A DNA stretch of 64,000 bases from Pseudomonas mucidolens (GTDB taxonomy: Bacteria > Pseudomonadota > Gammaproteobacteria > Pseudomonadales > Pseudomonadaceae), in NCBI RefSeq assembly GCF_900106045.1, contig NZ_LT629802.1:1860001-1924000 (forward strand), written 5' to 3'. Position 1 is the stretch's first letter. Each line of letters starts with the position of its first letter. The notes under the pieces are model-generated. The model ran no database searches and had not been told where the DNA came from. It saw only the letters and a program-made list of their open reading frames with translations. Below, piece after piece: positions 36,312 through 45,693 of the stretch. The position numbers and the translations under genes were made by a program.

Positions 36312-37653
36312 GGATACATCCTCTATGCCCCGCGCTCGCTACAAGTCATTGGTGGATGCCTTTGTCCGGGACATCCGTTCCGGGAGCCTGGTGCCCGGCA
36401 CCCGCTTGCCGACGCACCGCCAGTTGGCGGCGAGCCACGGCTTGGCGCTGGTTACCGCCAGCCGGGTGTATGCCGAACTGGAGGCGATGGGGTTGGTCAG
36501 TGGCGAGGCCGGGCGCGGTACCTTCGTGCGGGAGATTTCGCTGTCACCGGGGCAAGGCGTCGGACAGGTCGCGGTGGCGGCGGGCATGGTCGACCTGAAC
36601 TTCAACTATCCCGCCTTGCCGGGCCAGGCCGAGTTGCTGCGCACGGCGCTGCGCCAACTGGCCTTATCCGGCGATCTGGAAGCGCTGCTGCGTTACCAGC
36701 CCCACGCCGGTCGGCCACACGAACGCGCTGCTGTGGCGCGGCACCTGGTGCAGCGTGGGCTGACGGTTGAGGCGCAGCAGGTGTTGCTGGTCAGTGGCGC
36801 CCAGCATGGATTGACCGTGGCGATGATGGCACTGCTCAAGCCGGGTGACGTGATAGCGGTGGATGCGTTGACCTATTCCGGTTTCAAGGTGTTGGCCGAG
36901 ACGTTGCACCTGGAGATTGCCGCGATCCCGGTGACTGCAACGGGACCTGACCTGGAGTTTCTCGAACACCTTTGCCAGAGGCGTTCGGTGCGCGCGGTGT
37001 ACTGCATGCCGACGTTGCACAACCCGTTGGGCTGGGTGCTGGATCTCGAACAGCGGCAACACTTGATTGTCATCGCCCGCGACTATGATCTGCGTCTTAT
37101 CGAAGACGCGGCCTATGCCTTCCTTGCCGAGCATGCACCACCACCCTTGGCTGAACTGGCGCCGGAGCGCACGGTGTATGTCGGTGGGCTGTCGAAAAGC
37201 GTCGCCACCGGCCTGCGCGTGGGGTTCATCGCCGCGCCGGTGCATTGGGTGCCGGCCCTGGAACGTACGCTTATGGCGACCGTCTGGAACGCACCGGGGG
37301 TGATGACCGCTATCGCGGCCGCCTGGATCGACGATGGCACGGTCTTGCAACTCGAAGCGCAAAAGCGCGCGGACGCCCGGGCCCGGCAAGCCCTGGCAAA
37401 AGAAGTGCTGGCAGGACTGGATTATCGCAGCCATTGCGCTTCGTATTTTTTGTGGCTGCCCCTGGGTGAGGACGCGCGCGCTGGTCAGGTCGCCCTGGCC
37501 CTGGCGCGGGAAAATATCTCGGTGTCCACCGCTGAACCGTTTTGCGTCTCGGCGCATGTGCCCCATGCGCTCCGCCTGGCGCTGGGATCGGTGGACAGGG
37601 TGGCGTTGCAGGCGGCGTTGCTCAAAGTGAGGCGGGTGGTGCAGGCGTATTAG
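36310..37653 (+). CDS. MocR-type regulator (GntR wHTH + aminotransferase fold)
   Basis: A 447-residue protein. The wHTH (about residues 7-72) includes LVDAFVRDIRSGSLVPGTRL, PTHRQLAASHGLALVTASRV and GEAGRGTFVREI. The aminotransferase-like domain has the PLP lysine in YVGGLSKSVATGLRVGFIA and the ring-binding Asp in RLIEDAAYAFLAEH. No strong ribosome site precedes 36310; an ATG at 36325 (MPRARYKSL) is an alternative start. By the usual MocR pattern it probably controls the divergent EamA exporter. Confidence 0.9.
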   Translation: MDTSSMPRARYKSLVDAFVRDIRSGSLVPGTRLPTHRQLAASHGLALVTASRVYAELEAMGLVSGEAGRGTFVREISLSPGQGVGQVAVAAGMVDLNFNYPALPGQAELLRTALRQLALSGDLEALLRYQPHAGRPHERAAVARHLVQRGLTVEAQQVLLVSGAQHGLTVAMMALLKPGDVIAVDALTYSGFKVLAETLHLEIAAIPVTATGPDLEFLEHLCQRRSVRAVYCMPTLHNPLGWVLDLEQRQHLIVIARDYDLRLIEDAAYAFLAEHAPPPLAELAPERTVYVGGLSKSVATGLRVGFIAAPVHWVPALERTLMATVWNAPGVMTAIAAAWIDDGTVLQLEAQKRADARARQALAKEVLAGLDYRSHCASYFLWLPLGEDARAGQVALALARENISVSTAEPFCVSAHVPHALRLALGSVDRVALQAALLKVRRVVQAY

Positions 37654-37773
37654 TCGAGTGCCCGAGCCTACAGGGATTTGGTTGGATTGATTAGTGACGC
37701 GATGATCAGGCGCTTTCCAAGGTTATACTCGGCACAATCGCAAGAACCTACATCAAACGAACCGAGATACCTC

Positions 37774-38985
37774 ATGAGCCGTTCCCTCTTTATGACCCCT
37801 GCGCGCACGCCGGTTGCGCCGCTGCTGGCGTTGGTCCTGTTGGTGCTTGGCGCGGCGTTCCTGCACGTCAGCGTCGGCGTGCGCCAGGTGCTGTTGCTGG
37901 TAGTCGGTGCGGCGCTGGGTTTGACGCTGTATCACGCCGCCTTCGGTTTTACCTCGGCCTGGCGGGTGTTCATCAAGGACCGGCGCGGCGCGGGTTTACG
38001 TGCGCAAATGGTGATGCTGACGGTGGCCGTGCTGCTGTTTTTCCCGGCGTTGGGGGCGGGCACTTTATTCGGTCAGCCCGTGGTCGGGCTGGTGGCGCCG
38101 GCCGGGGTTTCGGTTGTCTTCGGCGCGTTCATTTTCGGCATCGGCATGCAGTTGGGCGGTGGATGTGCGTCAGGCACTTTGTTCACGATGGGCGGCGGTA
38201 ATGCGCGCATGTTGGTGACCTTGCTGTTTTTTATTTGCGGCTCGTTGATCGCCACTCACCATGTCGACTGGTGGTTTTCGTTGCCTTCGTTCCCGGCGAC
38301 ATCCATTGTCAAAAGTTTTGGCGTGATTCCAGCATTGCTGCTGAATTTGGTGGTATTCGGGAGCATCGCGGCGCTGACCGTGCGCCTGGAAAAAGCCCGG
38401 CATGGGCAGCTTGAAGGGCGTGTCGACAGCGAGCACCAAGGTCTGCGCCGCTTCCTGCGCGGGCCGTGGCCATTGGTATGGGGCGCGGTTGGCCTGGCCC
38501 TGCTCAACTACGCGACATTGGCGCTGGCCGGGCGGCCGTGGGGCATTACCTCGGCGTTCGCGCTGTGGGGCGCCAAGGTCGCGAGTGGGTTGGGCGTCGA
38601 TGTCGGCAGTTGGGTGTTCTGGCAAATACCGGGCAATGCCAAGGCCCTGGCTGCGCCGCTGTGGGAAGACATCACCAGCGTCATGGATATCGGCATCGTG
38701 CTTGGGGCGCTGTTGGCCGCTGGCCTGGCGGGGCGGTTCGCCCCCAACCTGAACATTCCGGCCCGCTCATTGCTCGCGGCAGTGATCGGTGGCTTGTTGC
38801 TCGGTTATGGCTCGCGACTGGCGTACGGTTGCAACATCGGCGCGTACTTCAGCGGCATCGCCTCGGGCAGCCTGCATGGTTGGTTGTGGCTGGTCGCTGC
38901 GTTTATCGGTAACGGGGTGGGCGTGCGTCTGCGTCCACTGTTCTTTGCTGGCGAGCGGCCACAACCGGCGTTGAGTGGTTGCTGA
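37774..38985 (+). CDS. YeeE/YedE family membrane protein (sulfur/selenium transport-like)
   Basis: A 403-residue multispanning protein of the DUF395/YeeE family, some members of which import thiosulfate (TsuA). Two signature elements with conserved cysteines are present: MQLGGGCASGTLFTMGGGN (about residue 130) and RLAYGCNIGAYFSGIASGS (about 345). The start at 37774 (MSRSLFMTPA) removes an unlikely 32-residue extension. A TATACT at about 37724 may be its -10. No TusA-like partner gene is next to it. Confidence 0.85.
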   Translation: MSRSLFMTPARTPVAPLLALVLLVLGAAFLHVSVGVRQVLLLVVGAALGLTLYHAAFGFTSAWRVFIKDRRGAGLRAQMVMLTVAVLLFFPALGAGTLFGQPVVGLVAPAGVSVVFGAFIFGIGMQLGGGCASGTLFTMGGGNARMLVTLLFFICGSLIATHHVDWWFSLPSFPATSIVKSFGVIPALLLNLVVFGSIAALTVRLEKARHGQLEGRVDSEHQGLRRFLRGPWPLVWGAVGLALLNYATLALAGRPWGITSAFALWGAKVASGLGVDVGSWVFWQIPGNAKALAAPLWEDITSVMDIGIVLGALLAAGLAGRFAPNLNIPARSLLAAVIGGLLLGYGSRLAYGCNIGAYFSGIASGSLHGWLWLVAAFIGNGVGVRLRPLFFAGERPQPALSGC

Positions 38986-39059
38986 AAACACGGGGGTGTT
39001 CACTTGTTAGGTCGCGGCGTTGAATGAGCGCGCTGTCTTGTTGCCGATAAGGAGTTCGC

Positions 39060-40802
39060 ATGCATTCAAACACGCCACCGAACCCACAGAGCGGCGCTGT
39101 CGAACGCGAACTCAGCCTGCGCGCGGTGATTACCGGAACGGTGCTGGGTATCTTGCTGACGCCGTCGAATGTGTACGCCGGGTTGAAGATTGGCTGGTCG
39201 TTCAATATGTCGATCATCGCCTTGCTGATTGGCTATGGCATCTGGCAAGGCCTGGCCAGGCGCTCGGCGACGCAGCTGCCGTGGACGCTGCACGAAAGCA
39301 ACATTAACCAGACCGTGGCTTCGGCAGCGGCCTCGATCATTTCCGGCGGACTGGTCGCGCCGATCCCGGCCTACACCTTGCTGACCGGCCAACAGTTGGA
39401 CGTTGTGCCGATGATCGCCTGGGTCTTTTCGGTGAGTTTCCTGGGGATCTGGATCGCCTGGTACTTGCGGCCCTCGTTGCTCAACGACAAGGCGCTGAAA
39501 TTTCCCGAAGGCATGGCGACCCTGGAAACTCTGTTGCACATCTACAACCACGGCCACGAAGCGGCGAAGCGCTTGAAGGTGCTGTTCAGCGCCGCGTTAC
39601 TGTCCGGACTGGTGAAGTGGGTTGATACATTTTTATGGGCTTTGCCGCGTTGGTCGCCAAGCGCTCAACTGGAGCGCCTGACATTTACCGCCGAGCCTTC
39701 GCTGCTGTTGATGGGGTTTGGTGGAATCATCGGTATTCGTGTTGGCTTGACCCTGCTGCTCGGCGCCGTGCTGGCCTGGGGCGGACTGGCGCCGTGGCTG
39801 CTGGCGCAGGGCCTGGTGCAGTTGCCGGCGGGCAGCAGCGGGCCGCAATTCGCGGCATTGGTGGAATGGTTGCTGTGGCCGGGCGTGAGTCTGATGGTGT
39901 GCTCGACCCTGGCTTCGTTGTCGATTCGGTTATGGGCATTGCGCACCTCCACCACGACCACCGAGGGGCTGGCTTGGGCGGCACCCAAGCCCTGGCCTGT
40001 CGTGGGTTTCGCGCTGGCGATCGGCTTGGTGGTGAGCCTGCAGGCGCTGTTATTCGGTATCAATTTGTGGATGGCGTTATTGACCATCCCCTTGGCCATT
40101 TGCCTGGCTGCGGTGGCGGCCCGAGTGGTCGGCGCCACGGGTATTCCGCCGATTGGCGCGATTGGTCAATTGTCGCAGTTGAGCTTTGGCATCGTCGCGC
40201 CGGGACAGGTCCCGATCAACCTGATGAGTGCCAACACCGCCGGTGGTGCGGCGGGGCAATGCACCGACTTGATGAACGACTTCAAGGTAGGCAAGGCGAT
40301 CGGCGCCACCCCACACAAACAGTTGATCGCTCAGATGCTGGGAATTTTTGTCGGTAGCGTCGTCGGGGCATTGGCCTATCTGGCCCTGATCCCTGACCCG
40401 CACACCATGCTGCTCACTGAAGAGTGGCCAGCCCCGGCGGTGGCCACCTGGAAAGCCGTGGCGCAAACCCTGACCCATGGCCTGGATTCATTGTCGGTGA
40501 GTATCCGCTGGGCGATTGTCATCGGCGGCCTGGCTGGCTTGCTGTTGGGGGTTCTCGACGGCCTATTGCCCGCGCAGCGTGCCCGCTACCTGCCGAGCGC
40601 CGCTGCCTTGGGCCTGGCCTTTGTCCTGCCGGCCTCGGTGTCATTCATGATGGCGCTGGGCGCGGTGCTCACCTGGCTGGTGAGCTGTCGCTGGCCGCGC
40701 CTCACCGAACGCTTTGCCATTACCGCCGCGGCGGGCTTGATTGCCGGCGAAAGCATTACCGGGGTCGGGGCGTCGTTGTGGCAGATGATTGGCAATGGGT
40801 GA
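39060..40802 (+). CDS. OPT family transporter
   Basis: A 580-residue inner-membrane protein of the oligopeptide transporter superfamily, prokaryotic branch. Family features: ELSLRAVITGTVLGILLTPS and NVYAGLKIGWSFNMSIIALL at the N-terminus, SNINQTVASAAASIISGGLV, FPEGMATLETLLHI, and the mid-protein GATGIPPIGAIGQLSQLSFG with INLMSANTAGGAAGQCTDLM. AAGGAG precedes the ATG. It follows the YeeE gene by 74 nt. Substrate may be a peptide or a metal chelate; this cannot be decided here. Confidence 0.9.
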   Translation: MHSNTPPNPQSGAVERELSLRAVITGTVLGILLTPSNVYAGLKIGWSFNMSIIALLIGYGIWQGLARRSATQLPWTLHESNINQTVASAAASIISGGLVAPIPAYTLLTGQQLDVVPMIAWVFSVSFLGIWIAWYLRPSLLNDKALKFPEGMATLETLLHIYNHGHEAAKRLKVLFSAALLSGLVKWVDTFLWALPRWSPSAQLERLTFTAEPSLLLMGFGGIIGIRVGLTLLLGAVLAWGGLAPWLLAQGLVQLPAGSSGPQFAALVEWLLWPGVSLMVCSTLASLSIRLWALRTSTTTTEGLAWAAPKPWPVVGFALAIGLVVSLQALLFGINLWMALLTIPLAICLAAVAARVVGATGIPPIGAIGQLSQLSFGIVAPGQVPINLMSANTAGGAAGQCTDLMNDFKVGKAIGATPHKQLIAQMLGIFVGSVVGALAYLALIPDPHTMLLTEEWPAPAVATWKAVAQTLTHGLDSLSVSIRWAIVIGGLAGLLLGVLDGLLPAQRARYLPSAAALGLAFVLPASVSFMMALGAVLTWLVSCRWPRLTERFAITAAAGLIAGESITGVGASLWQMIGNG

Positions 40803-40860
40803 GGGTGGCAAATGAAACCATTGTGGGGCTGTCGAGCATTAAGGAACTGCCCTTCGCCGC

Positions 40861-40960
40861 TGTAGGAGCGAGCTTGCTCGCGAAGGTCGTTAACGATAAC
40901 GCGGGAAGTCGGGCACCCCGAGGCGTCCTTAGGTTTTCGCGAGCAAGCTTGCTCCTACAG
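40861..40960. repeat. REP doublet in duplication copy 1
   Basis: TGTAGGAGCGAGCTTGCTCG at the left and its inverted partner ending GCTTGCTCCTACAG at the right; the right arm has one change relative to copy 2. Confidence 0.9.
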
Positions 40961-41122
40961 GTCGGTATTAGGTTCACTTGCCAGGTATGTGCATCCGCCG
41001 GGATCAAATGCTCGATACGCAATGAAGTTACGGTGATGTCGAGCGGCACGCCGAAAATGGCTGAGGGCGGCAAATGAAACCATTGTGGGGCTGGCGAACA
41101 TTAAAGAGCTGCCCTTCGCCGC

Positions 41123-41223
41123 TGTAGGAGCGAGCTTGCTCGCGAAGGTCGTTAACGATGACGCGGGAAGTCGGGTCCCCCGAGGCGTCCTCAGGTTTTT
41201 CGCGAGCAAGCTCGCTCCTACAG
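41123..41223. repeat. REP doublet in duplication copy 2
   Basis: Same layout as the copy at 40861-40960 with a one-base longer T-run in the middle and canonical CTCGCTCCTACA at the end. Confidence 0.9.
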
Positions 41224-41643
41224 ATCGATATTAGGTTCACTTGCCAGGTATGTGCATCCGCCGGGATCAAATGCTCGATACGCAATGAAGTTACGGTGAT
41301 GTCGAGCGGCATGCCGAAGGTGGTGAGGGTCGACCGGAAACTCAACTTGCCATGCCGTAAGTTGACTCGGGTCAGCCGCCAGCGGCGGCGTTAGTTCATA
41401 GGCCAGGGACGCTGTTTTTTGTGGCGCTGGCAGGCTTTCCACCTCCAGTGCGCTCAGCAGATTATGCAAGGTGCCCGGGCTGGGCCTGGCGCGGCCGGTT
41501 TCGATGCAGCTGAGGTGGCGCTGGGAAATCCCGCTGATCAGTGCGAGCTCCAATTGGCTCAAATTTGCCTGGCGGCGTAATAGCCGCAACTTTGCGCCAG
41601 CGCCGGTATCGGCGTTTGTTCGGGGGAAAAATTGACGGTTCAT
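41218..41643 (-). pseudogene. Truncated, frameshifted XRE regulator (HTH + MmyB type)
   Basis: From the ATG at 41643 the first about 74 residues are a normal XRE DNA-binding domain (AGAKLRLLRRQANLSQLELA, ISGISQRHLSCIETGRARPS, PGTLHNLLSALEV). The large MmyB-type ligand domain that should follow is missing. The true C-terminus appears in another frame between about 41270 and 41395 (RWRLTRVNLRHGKLSFRSTL, TTFGMPLDITVTSLRIE), a standard ending of this family. So an internal deletion with frameshift removed roughly 160 residues. The open frame runs into the REP. DNA binding alone might survive. Confidence 0.75.
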
Positions 41644-41766
41644 GGGCTGACTCTGGCAGGGCGGGGCGGGCGCGTCGATGACCTCACAGGTCATTGAGAT
41701 GCCGAGGACGTTATCACTAATCTGTGCCTTGCCCAATCGTGACCGATTATCTCAAGGAAGACGCTG

Positions 41767-42084
41767 ATGACCAGACCCTATATCGCACTTGCGAGCTTGC
41801 TGATGTTTTCTCTGTATACCCTGAGCACAATGTTCTCGGCCAATCAGTCGCTGATTACCTTCGGTCTCGAATTGATGTCCAGACCGGACACGGCCCAGGT
41901 GGTGATTGATCTCTATCTGATGGCCGGCATGGCATGCGTCTGGATGTACCGGGACGCACGCGCCAAGGGCAAATCACTGATCCGCATCCTGCCTTACTTG
42001 CTGTTGACCGCGATCTTCGTCTCGATTGGCCCGCTGCTCTACATCGTGATCAATGGGTTTGGTCGTCGGTCAGCGCGTCAGTAA
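41767..42084 (+). CDS. DUF2834-type small membrane protein
   Basis: A 105-residue protein with three hydrophobic segments: residues 5-25 (YIALASLLMFSLYTLSTMFS), 45-60 (VVIDLYLMAGMACVWMYRDA) and 75-96 (PYLLLTAIFVSIGPLLYIVI). The DARAKGKS loop and spacing fit DUF2834 proteins, whose function is unknown. It is divergent from the broken XRE regulator, probably its former target. AAGGAAG lies ahead of the ATG. Confidence 0.75.
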   Translation: MTRPYIALASLLMFSLYTLSTMFSANQSLITFGLELMSRPDTAQVVIDLYLMAGMACVWMYRDARAKGKSLIRILPYLLLTAIFVSIGPLLYIVINGFGRRSARQ

Positions 42085-42095
42085 TCAGCCTGAGT

Positions 42096-43301
42096 TCACC
42101 ACGCGATACTCAATACCCACCCGAGGACCGCGCCCGCGGCCACCACCAGCCAGGCTGGGAGTTTCCAGAACAGCAAGGCGACCAGTGCGAGCAAGGCCAG
42201 TGCGAAGTCCTGTGGCTGCATAATCGCACTGGTCCATACCGGCTGATACAGCGCCGCCAACAACAGACCGACCACCGCCGCGCTGACGCCCGCCAGTGCG
42301 GCCTGTGTACGTACGCTACGGCGCAACTGTTCCCAGAACGGCAGAGCGCCAAAGATCAACAGAAAAGACGGCAGGAAGATGGCTAGCAAACAGACGATGC
42401 CAGCGACCCAGCCCGAAGGCGTGTCCATTGACGCGCCGAGGAAGGCGGCAAAGGTAAACAGCGGACCGGGCACGGCTTGCGCGGCGCCGTAACCTGCAAG
42501 GAACACGTCATTGCCGACCCAGCCACTGGGCACCACTTCAGCTTGCAGCAAGGGCAGCACCACGTGGCCGCCACCGAATACCAGCGATCCGGCGCGGTAG
42601 AAGGCATCTACCAATGCCAGGGTGTGGCCAGGCAGCCAGCGGACCAAGAGCGGTAGACCCACCAATAGAACCCCGAACACTACCAGCCACACCGTTCCGG
42701 TGCGGCGGCTGAGGGTGATTGGCAGTGGATCGTGTTCGCCGCCGTGCGTGGGTTTGAACAGCAGGAGTCCGACCAGGCCCGCTGCGATAATCACGCTGAC
42801 CTGCGTCCACGTGGATGGCAGTAACAGCACCACACACGCGGCGCTGAGCATGAGTGTCACTTTCGGCACGTCTGTACACAGGTTGCGCGCCATGCCCCAG
42901 ACCGCTTGGGCAACGACCGCCACGGCGACTACTTTGAGGCCATGTAGCACGCCAGGTGCAAAAGCGCTGCCCCGCTCGGAAATGCCCGATGCAAACAGCA
43001 TCAGCGCAATCGCCGAAGGCAGGGTAAAACCCGCCCAGGCCGCCAATGCTCCACCATACCCAGCCCGGGACAGACCCAGCGCGATACCGACCTGGCTGCT
43101 GGCCGGTCCCGGCAGGAATTGGCAGAGCGCGACCAGGTCGGCATAGCTGCGCTCGCTCAACCAGCGGCGTCGGCTGACGAACTCGTCGCGAAAATACCCC
43201 AGATGGGCAACGGGACCACCGAAAGAGGTCAAGCCAAGGCGCAGGAAAATCACAAACACCGCCCAAGGGCTGCTGCGTTTGCTGGGGTCGATGGGTGGCA
43301 T
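42096..43301 (-). CDS. chrA: Chromate transporter, two-domain ChrA
   Basis: A 401-residue CHR-family protein with duplicated halves. Half 1 has FLRLGLTSFGGPVAHLGYFR, LVALCQFLPGPASSQVGIAL; half 2 has AGSLVFGGGHVVLPLLQAEV and GYGAAQAVPGPLFTFAAFLG. The GG-P and PGP motifs are the CHR signature. ChrA exports chromate at the inner membrane and can give chromate tolerance; sulfate-related roles are also discussed. Convergent with the DUF2834 gene, 11 nt apart. Confidence 0.93.
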   Translation of the reverse strand: MPPIDPSKRSSPWAVFVIFLRLGLTSFGGPVAHLGYFRDEFVSRRRWLSERSYADLVALCQFLPGPASSQVGIALGLSRAGYGGALAAWAGFTLPSAIALMLFASGISERGSAFAPGVLHGLKVVAVAVVAQAVWGMARNLCTDVPKVTLMLSAACVVLLLPSTWTQVSVIIAAGLVGLLLFKPTHGGEHDPLPITLSRRTGTVWLVVFGVLLVGLPLLVRWLPGHTLALVDAFYRAGSLVFGGGHVVLPLLQAEVVPSGWVGNDVFLAGYGAAQAVPGPLFTFAAFLGASMDTPSGWVAGIVCLLAIFLPSFLLIFGALPFWEQLRRSVRTQAALAGVSAAVVGLLLAALYQPVWTSAIMQPQDFALALLALVALLFWKLPAWLVVAAGAVLGWVLSIAW

Positions 43302-43442
43302 GCAGGGTGCGTCCTGATTCGTACAGTACGGATTTTGCTCACCGTATCGAATTTTGCCCCTTTGCGGCAGGTTTTTTTACTGCACTGACACGGGTGTCCA
43401 AGCGCTGCTGCCGATCACCGGCAGCAGCCGTATCCGTCGGGC

Positions 43443-45626
43443 TCAGAACGTGTACTTCGCCGTCAGCGCATAACTGCGCGGGTCGCCGTAGGTGTCGGTC
43501 GAGCCCCAGGTAGTACTGGTGCCAATCGCCGAATAGTAGACACGATCAAAGATGTTATTCGCATTCAGTTGCAGGTCCAGGTGCTTGTTGACCTGATAGC
43601 CCGCCATCAGATCGGCGACGGCGTAGCTGCCTTGTTCAAGGCGATAGCTGCCGCCGCCGACCAGGTCCAGGTCGTTATACATGCGGCTCTGCCAATAGAC
43701 GTTGCCACCGATGCGCAGTTTTTCCAGCGGGCCCTGAAAGCGATACAGGGTCGAGACTTTGAACAGATGCTCGGGAGTATCGCTCTCAAACTGTTGGTTT
43801 TCTTTGGCGGCGTCAGAGTCCTTGATGTAATGGGTTCGGGTGTAGGTATAACCGGCGGCCAACTGCCAGTTTTCGGTCAGCGCGCCTTGCAGTTCCAGAT
43901 CGATACCCTGGCTGCGGATCATGCCGGAGGTGTCGTAGCAGGTGAGGACCGGACAGCCGAGTTGCGTCGCGGCTTGGGTGGCGCGGTTTTTCTGGTCCAT
44001 CCGGAACACGGCCAGGCTGGCATTGAGGCCGCCATTGAAGTATTCGCCCTTGATACCGACCTCGTAGTTCTCGCCCACGATCGGCTCGAGTGTCTTGCCG
44101 GCCAGGTCCTTGGACGATTGCGGGGTGAAAATGTCGGTGTAGCTGGCGTACACGGAATGGTGGTCGTCAAGCTTGTAAATCAGACCCGCATAGCGCGTCA
44201 GGTTGCGGGTGACCTTGAAGTCGGCATCGCCGGCACGGTCGTCGAAGTCATACCAGTCCAGGCGCCCACCGAGAATCACGCTCAGCGGTTCGGCAAGGCT
44301 TAGACGGGTGGTGAGGTAGACCGCATCCTGGGTGGTGATATCGTGGCTTTTACCGCTGCGCACGAAGTCAGGCTTCGGCGCCGCAATGGGCAGGCCGAGG
44401 TCGTAGGGACTGTATTGCTTGGTGGTTTTGTCGTAGATGCGCTTGCTGGTGCCCACGACTATTTCGTGGGTGCGACCAAAGGCTTGCACCGGCCCGCTGG
44501 CATAGGCATCAAAAGCCAGTTGCTTTTCATCCTCTCGGGACTGATAGGCGGTGGTTTCCAGCGGGCCGTCGTAGCGCGACAGATAAGTGCCCGAGAACAG
44601 ACCATCCAGGGATGAAGATGAGCCGGCGATGTTGAGTTTCCAGCCGTTGTCGAAACGATGTACCAGATCACCGAACACGGTATCGACCTGCAGTTCCTTG
44701 TTTTCCCAATCGCTGCCGGGATAGGTGGAGCGGGGCAGGTTCAGGTGATGCCCGTTGGTGCCGATGGGCAAGCCGCCCCAGAACAGGTTGGTCTGGTCCT
44801 CCTGGCGCGAGAAGCCGAGGGTTGCGGTGGTGCTGTCGCTCAGGTCGGCTTCGCCAATGGCATAGAACAGCCCGTGGTCGGATTCCTCTTTGTCGCGGAA
44901 GCTGTTGCGATCGCGGTAAGAGCCCACCACTCGTCCACGCAAGGTGCCACTTTCATTCAAGGGGCTTGAGGCGTCGAATTCACCCCGGTAGTCATCCCAA
45001 CTGCCGGCCGCACCGGTCAGCGTCACCCGCTGGTCGGCGGTAGGGCGCTTGCGCACCATGTTGATGGCTGCCGAAGGGTTGCCGGCTCCGGTCACCAGGC
45101 CGGTCGCGCCCCGAATCACCTCGACGCGGTCGAACATCGCCAGGTTTGGCTGGACGCCCATGCTCCATCCGCTATAGGAGCTGGGCAGGCCGTCGTACAT
45201 GATGTTGTCGATGTCGAAACCGCGTGACTTGTAAGTCTGACGACCTGGACCGCTGGATTGGCTGAGGAATAGGCCGGGAGTGTGTTTGACCACGTCATTG
45301 ACGCTGGTCATGGCCTGGTCGTCCATGCGCTGGCGAGTGATGACGGTCACCGCTTGCGGCGTTTCACGCATGCTCAGGGGCAGTTTGGTTGCCGTCTGCA
45401 TGACACCGGTGGTGTAGGAGCCGGTATCTTCGGTAGTTGCCCCGAGCTGGTCGCTGGTGATGTTGGTGGCGCCCAGTTCCAGCGTAGCGGGTGGTTGCTG
45501 CCCGGTCTGCGCGTCGAGCGCTTGGGGGACGGCAGCGGCGGCGACCGGAGAGCTGGCGACACAGATGGCCATCGCTACCAGATTTGCTGAAAAACGCTTA
45601 GGGTGTAGCGCGACTTGCTCCGACAT
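43443..45626 (-). CDS. TonB-dependent siderophore receptor 1
   Basis: A 727-residue outer-membrane receptor. Signal peptide at residues 1-31 (ending SSPVAAAAV). The plug domain shows MRETPQAVTVITRQRMDDQA, YKSRGFDIDNIMYDGLPSSY and FDRVEVIRGATGLVTGAGNP; a 22-strand barrel follows and ends in YALTAKYTF, with the aromatic last residue needed for BAM assembly. No signalling N-terminal extension is present. The cysteine pair CPVLTCYD in a late extracellular loop is notable. A Fur-like site precedes the gene. The start at 45626 has AGGAGAG upstream. Ligand unknown. Confidence 0.93.
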   Translation of the reverse strand: MSEQVALHPKRFSANLVAMAICVASSPVAAAAVPQALDAQTGQQPPATLELGATNITSDQLGATTEDTGSYTTGVMQTATKLPLSMRETPQAVTVITRQRMDDQAMTSVNDVVKHTPGLFLSQSSGPGRQTYKSRGFDIDNIMYDGLPSSYSGWSMGVQPNLAMFDRVEVIRGATGLVTGAGNPSAAINMVRKRPTADQRVTLTGAAGSWDDYRGEFDASSPLNESGTLRGRVVGSYRDRNSFRDKEESDHGLFYAIGEADLSDSTTATLGFSRQEDQTNLFWGGLPIGTNGHHLNLPRSTYPGSDWENKELQVDTVFGDLVHRFDNGWKLNIAGSSSSLDGLFSGTYLSRYDGPLETTAYQSREDEKQLAFDAYASGPVQAFGRTHEIVVGTSKRIYDKTTKQYSPYDLGLPIAAPKPDFVRSGKSHDITTQDAVYLTTRLSLAEPLSVILGGRLDWYDFDDRAGDADFKVTRNLTRYAGLIYKLDDHHSVYASYTDIFTPQSSKDLAGKTLEPIVGENYEVGIKGEYFNGGLNASLAVFRMDQKNRATQAATQLGCPVLTCYDTSGMIRSQGIDLELQGALTENWQLAAGYTYTRTHYIKDSDAAKENQQFESDTPEHLFKVSTLYRFQGPLEKLRIGGNVYWQSRMYNDLDLVGGGSYRLEQGSYAVADLMAGYQVNKHLDLQLNANNIFDRVYYSAIGTSTTWGSTDTYGDPRSYALTAKYTF

Positions 45627-45660
45627 GAATCTGACTCTCCTGAAAGCCTTCCCAGGCAAA

Positions 45661-45693
45661 CACTAATGTTTCTGATAATTGTTCGCATTAGTG
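45661..45693. promoter_or_regulatory. Fur-box-like site inside an inverted repeat
   Basis: GATAATTGTTCGCATT at 45674-45689 (minus strand AATGCGAACAATTATC) fits the Fur core AATGnGAAnnATTATC. It is bracketed by CACTAATG (45661-45668) and CATTAGTG (45686-45693). It lies 35-67 nt upstream of receptor 1, consistent with iron repression. Confidence 0.7.

Larger units (their letters stand above)
40800..41323. repeat. 262-bp tandem duplication carrying REP and a regulator gene tail
   Basis: Copy 1 is 40800-41061 and copy 2 is 41062-41323, about 94% identical by eye. Each contains GGCAAATGAAACCATTGTGG, a REP doublet, and a minus-strand coding tail (ITVTSLRIEHLIPADAHTWQ). Copy 1 starts exactly at the OPT stop codon; copy 2 is joined to the remaining XRE regulator sequence. 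Confidence 0.93.
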
